Source: Devosia beringensis (lineage in GTDB: Bacteria; Pseudomonadota; Alphaproteobacteria; Rhizobiales; Devosiaceae). Taken from it: a stretch of 64,000 bases of DNA. Below, piece by piece: positions 61,675-64,000 of the stretch. Positions within the stretch are counted from its first letter, which is position 1. Each line of letters begins with the position of its first letter. The position numbers and the translations under genes are program-made. The stretch lies in contig NZ_CP045422.1 in the NCBI RefSeq assembly GCF_014926585.1, positions 1,032,501 through 1,096,500 of the forward strand, read 5' to 3'. Below the pieces are notes generated by a model. The model was given only the letters and a program-made list of their open reading frames with translations, was not told the DNA's origin and searched no databases.

Positions 61675-62295
61675 ATGACCGATACGCTCGTCCCCGTATT
61701 CGACCTTGGCGGCGTTTTCGTCGACTGGAACCCGATGTACCTGTTCCGCAAGCTCTTCGAGACCGAAGAGGACGCGGTATGGTTCCAGCAGAACATCTGC
61801 ACGCTCGACTGGAACCTCGAATTCGACGCCGGCGAAATCTATTCCGAAGGCGTTGCCAAGCTGATTACCCGCTTTCCCAAATACTGGCGGGAAATCCAGG
61901 CCTATGACCTGCGCTGGAAGGAAACGCTGGGCGGCTTCATCCAGGGCACGATCGACATCCATGACGAGCTGATCGAGCAGGAGGTCCCGACCTTCGCCAT
62001 CACCAACTTCTCCTGGGAGAAATGGGTGAGTTGCCTCGGCGAATGGCCGTTCCTGGAAAAGTTCGACGGCGTGATCGTCTCGGGCCTTGAGGGCCTGGTA
62101 AAACCCGATCCACGGCTCTATCGCGTCTTCAGTGAGCGCTATGGCATCGCCGGCGAAAACTGCGTCTTCATTGATGACAGCGAGCCCAATATCATCTCTG
62201 CCCGCAAGTTCGGCATGCATGGCATCCACTTCAAGGATCCCATCCAGCTGCGCCAGGAACTGATCACCCTGGGCCTGCCGCTCAAGGCGAAATAG
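61675..62295 (+). CDS. HAD family hydrolase (HAD-IA)
   Basis: 206 residues, haloacid dehalogenase-like phosphatase. Motif I FDLGGVFVDWNP near residue 9 (nucleophile Asp; Gly two residues on, as in YihX-like enzymes), motif II AITNFSWEKW near 112 (Thr/Asn), motif III Lys in GLVKPDPRLYRV near 145 and motif IV FIDDSEPNI near 167. All catalytic positions are present. Substrate unknown, perhaps a sugar phosphate. An in-frame ATG 15 codons earlier is less likely. Confidence 0.9.
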   Translation: MTDTLVPVFDLGGVFVDWNPMYLFRKLFETEEDAVWFQQNICTLDWNLEFDAGEIYSEGVAKLITRFPKYWREIQAYDLRWKETLGGFIQGTIDIHDELIEQEVPTFAITNFSWEKWVSCLGEWPFLEKFDGVIVSGLEGLVKPDPRLYRVFSERYGIAGENCVFIDDSEPNIISARKFGMHGIHFKDPIQLRQELITLGLPLKAK

Positions 62296-62303
62296 AATAA
62301 ACA

Positions 62304-62329
62304 AAACCCCGGAGCGATCCGGGGTTTTT
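62304..62329. terminator. bidirectional intrinsic terminator
   Basis: AACCCCGGA-GCGA-TCCGGGGTT with a T-run on the right and A-run on the left, between convergent HAD and gloA genes. Confidence 0.85.
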
Positions 62330-62340
62330 CGTTTCCGGCT

Positions 62341-62736
62341 TCAGCCGAAGCGGCCACCGCGCTGGATGACCTCGATCTGGTAACCGTCGGGATCGGCAAT
62401 GAAGAAGAAGCGCCCCACCTGCACGTCGCCATTGTTGAAGTCGACCAGCTTGCGCGGGGCATAGCCGAGGCCGGTCAGCCTTGAGTGTTCGGCATCGAGA
62501 TCATCCACCACCAAGGCGATATGGCCATAGCCGTCTCCCAGTGCGTAGGGCTCGCTACGGCCGTGGTTGATGGTCAGTTCGAGCTCGAAACCGCCGGTTT
62601 CGGCGGCGAGATACACCAGGGTGAAATCGGCAAAGACCAGCCGGTCGGCAATGCGAAGGCCAAAGGCCTGGGTGTAGAAATCGACGGAACGCGCCTCGTC
62701 GAGGACGCGGACCATGGAGTGGACGAGCTTGGCCAT
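62341..62736 (-). CDS. gloA: lactoylglutathione lyase (glyoxalase I)
   Basis: 131 residues, single-module VOC metalloenzyme converting the methylglyoxal-glutathione adduct to S-lactoylglutathione. Metal ligands fit GloA: His in AKLVHSMVRV near residue 6, Glu in FELELTINHG near 56, His in DGYGHIALVVDD near 74 and Glu in DGYQIEVIQ near 122. The start at 62736 gives the normal GloA length; a longer frame upstream has no support. Confidence 0.9.
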   Translation of the reverse strand: MAKLVHSMVRVLDEARSVDFYTQAFGLRIADRLVFADFTLVYLAAETGGFELELTINHGRSEPYALGDGYGHIALVVDDLDAEHSRLTGLGYAPRKLVDFNNGDVQVGRFFFIADPDGYQIEVIQRGGRFG

Positions 62737-62841
62737 GAATTGAACTCTCAGTTGCCGTGGACGAGCGCAGCGAGGACCCCGCGCCTGGCTTTGGGCGCAT
62801 AACGCGGCCATTCGAGCGCAGCTCTCATGGCCTTCTCAGCT

Positions 62842-62866
62842 CAAACCGCTCCACCGGAGCGGTTTG
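62842..62866. repeat. perfect 11-bp hairpin between upp and gloA
   Basis: CAAACCGCTCC-ACC-GGAGCGGTTTG. No T-run on either side. The form is common as a dispersed intergenic palindrome in this order; it may also shape the 3' end of the upp transcript. Confidence 0.5.
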
Positions 62867-62893
62867 CCCCTAGGGACGGTTCGAAGAAGACTG

Positions 62894-63535
62894 CTATTTC
62901 GTGCCGTACATGCGGTCGCCGGCATCGCCCAGGCCCGGAATGATATAGCCTTTCTCGTTGAGCTTCTCATCGATGGCCGCGGTGAAGACGGGCACATCGG
63001 GATGGGCCTCAGTAAAACGCGCCACCCCTTCTGGGGCGGCAAGCAGGCACAGGAAACGGATATTGTTGGCGCCGCGCTCCTTGAGCTTTTCAATGGCGGC
63101 GGTGGCCGAATTGGCGGTGGCCAGCATGGGGTCGACGACAATGATCAGCCGGTCTTCCAGGTTTGACGGCGCCTTGAAGTAATATTCCACCGGCTGCAGC
63201 GTCTCGTGGTCGCGATAAAGGCCGATATGGGCGACGCGGGCGGCGGGCACCAGGTCGAGCATGCCATCGAGCAGGCCGTTGCCGGCGCGCAGGATCGAGG
63301 CGAACACCAGCTTCTTGCCCTTGATGGTGGGGCTGTCCATCCGCGCCATCGGCGTCTCGATGGAAACCATCTCCAGCTGTAGATCGCGCGTCACCTCATA
63401 GCACATCAGATGGGCGATCTCGCGCAGCAAGCGGCGGAAACCGGCGATCGAGGTCTCCTTGTTGCGCATGATGGTCAGCTTATGCTGGATCAGCGGGTGA
63501 TCGATGACGGTTACATTGCCGCGCGCTGGAGTCAT
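62894..63535 (-). CDS. upp: uracil phosphoribosyltransferase
   Basis: Salvages uracil to UMP with PRPP; 213 residues. Opening [16 protein letters not shown] near residue 10, [16 protein letters not shown] near 78, PRPP loop [15 protein letters not shown] near 133 and the uracil-binding [16 protein letters not shown] at the end. All typical of Upp. Just downstream of deoB on the same strand (24 bases), consistent with a nucleoside salvage unit. Confidence 0.97.
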   Translation of the reverse strand: MTPARGNVTVIDHPLIQHKLTIMRNKETSIAGFRRLLREIAHLMCYEVTRDLQLEMVSIETPMARMDSPTIKGKKLVFASILRAGNGLLDGMLDLVPAARVAHIGLYRDHETLQPVEYYFKAPSNLEDRLIIVVDPMLATANSATAAIEKLKERGANNIRFLCLLAAPEGVARFTEAHPDVPVFTAAIDEKLNEKGYIIPGLGDAGDRMYGTK

Positions 63536-63559
63536 GGGATCGCCTGCTGCTGAGGGTTG

Positions 63560-64000
63560 TTAAAGGAAGCTCTTGCCGTGGCGGCCAGGTGCCAGACCGA
63601 GCCAATGGGCTATGCTCTCACCTATATCAGCGAAGGTGGAGCGAATGCCAATCTCTCCTGCGCCCAGGCTTGGGGAAAAGACCAGGATGGGGATCTGCTC
63701 ACGCGTGTGATCGGTGCCTGACCAGGTCGGATCATTGCCATGGTCGGCGGTCAGAACCAGCAGATCATCGTGCCGCATGGCGGCGATCATCTCGGGTAGT
63801 CGGCTGTCGAAGAATTCGAGTGCAGCGGCATAGCCGGGTACGTCGCGACGGTGGCCGTATTCGCTGTCGAAGTCGACAAAATTGGTCATGATCATGGCCC
63901 TGTCAGCGGCCATCGTCATGGCATCGAGCGTCTTGTCGAACAGCTGGGTGAGGCCGGTGCCCTTGATCTTGTGGGTGACGCCATGGCCGGCATAAATGTC
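63560..64000 (-). CDS. deoB: phosphopentomutase, C-terminal part (5' end outside window)
   Basis: Interconverts ribose- or deoxyribose-1-phosphate and 5-phosphate. The frame is open to the window edge; about 146 residues are visible. Alkaline-phosphatase-superfamily metal ligands are present: [30 protein letters not shown] and [14 protein letters not shown]. The last residues HGKSFL are family-typical. Forms a pair with upp. Confidence 0.93.
   Translation of the reverse strand, partial: DIYAGHGVTHKIKGTGLTQLFDKTLDAMTMAADRAMIMTNFVDFDSEYGHRRDVPGYAAALEFFDSRLPEMIAAMRHDDLLVLTADHGNDPTWSGTDHTREQIPILVFSPSLGAGEIGIRSTFADIGESIAHWLGLAPGRHGKSFL

Noticed and set aside
61690..61720. HAD motif I lacking the second Asp taken as inactive
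   Set aside because: The DLGG form of motif I is found in YihX-like active phosphatases, and motifs II to IV are complete.
1..64000. tRNA, rRNA or CRISPR array
   Set aside because: No cloverleaf with a GTTCRA-type loop, no rRNA segments and no regularly spaced direct repeats were found by eye; a tRNAscan and CRISPR search would settle it.

Overview
The window is a GC-rich chromosomal segment of an alphaproteobacterium, most likely a Hyphomicrobiales member close to Devosia. This rests on family content, not on a search: a GcrA cell-cycle regulator, CtrA-type boxes, GANTC clusters, the order SRP RNA-dnaX-ybaB-recR, argD-argF-hslO, Si-specific transhydrogenase, and several Hyphomicrobiales-style intergenic palindromic repeats including a RIME-like element. 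No rRNA, tRNA or CRISPR array was seen.

Layout. 1-2.6 kb: the end of a membrane-bound PAS-GGDEF diguanylate cyclase and a glycosyltransferase pseudogene lacking its catalytic middle. 3-7.5 kb: hslO, argF and argD on the minus strand, divergent from gcrA across a GANTC-rich promoter. 7.7-9.9 kb: a PhoR-like kinase divergent from polyphosphate kinase 2. 9.9-17.2 kb: an RpiR regulator divergent from a five-gene set (N-formylglutamate-amidohydrolase-like enzyme, ethanolamine-type permease, glutamine-synthetase-like ligase, aldehyde dehydrogenase, iron alcohol dehydrogenase). It reads as a gamma-glutamylated amino-alcohol (ethanolamine) catabolic pathway. 17.2-18.5 kb: an IS110 element inserted in the centre of a palindromic repeat, with legible bridge-RNA guides. 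18.5-21 kb: fructuronate reductase and 2-keto-3-deoxygluconate kinase (hexuronate catabolism). 21-31.4 kb: mixed single genes (DUF924, VOC, SDR, chemoreceptor, ABC exporter, lipid kinase, a 42-residue membrane protein, M29 aminopeptidase, TIM-barrel protein). 31.4-35.4 kb: two flavin disulfide-reductase-family enzymes and a LOG-family protein. 35.5-38.4 kb: SRP RNA, dnaX, ybaB, recR. 39-46 kb: rmuC, then def-fmt-truA converging on dapD-dapE plus two membrane proteins. 46-50 kb: pheA, a membrane-anchored cytochrome c, a ghrA-like reductase and a MarR-GNAT fusion. 50.3-61.6 kb: a Tad/Flp pilus locus. 61.7-64 kb: HAD phosphatase, glyoxalase I, upp and the 3' end of deoB.

The pilus locus has flp, cpaA and cpaB-cpaC-cpaE-cpaF-tadB-tadC on the minus strand. 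A secretin-N-domain-like protein and two TadE-like pseudopilins lie on the plus strand, and tadD converges on tadC. cpaD is missing from its usual place, and a perfect CtrA box precedes tadE. Along with the GANTC cluster at gcrA, this suggests cell-cycle control of pilus production.

The most striking signal is in the IS110 left end. Short segments there match both the element's own ends and the target site, in the order and at the spacing expected of a bridge RNA. The target is a perfect 19-bp palindrome inside a roughly 111-bp repeat with 23-bp terminal inverted repeats.
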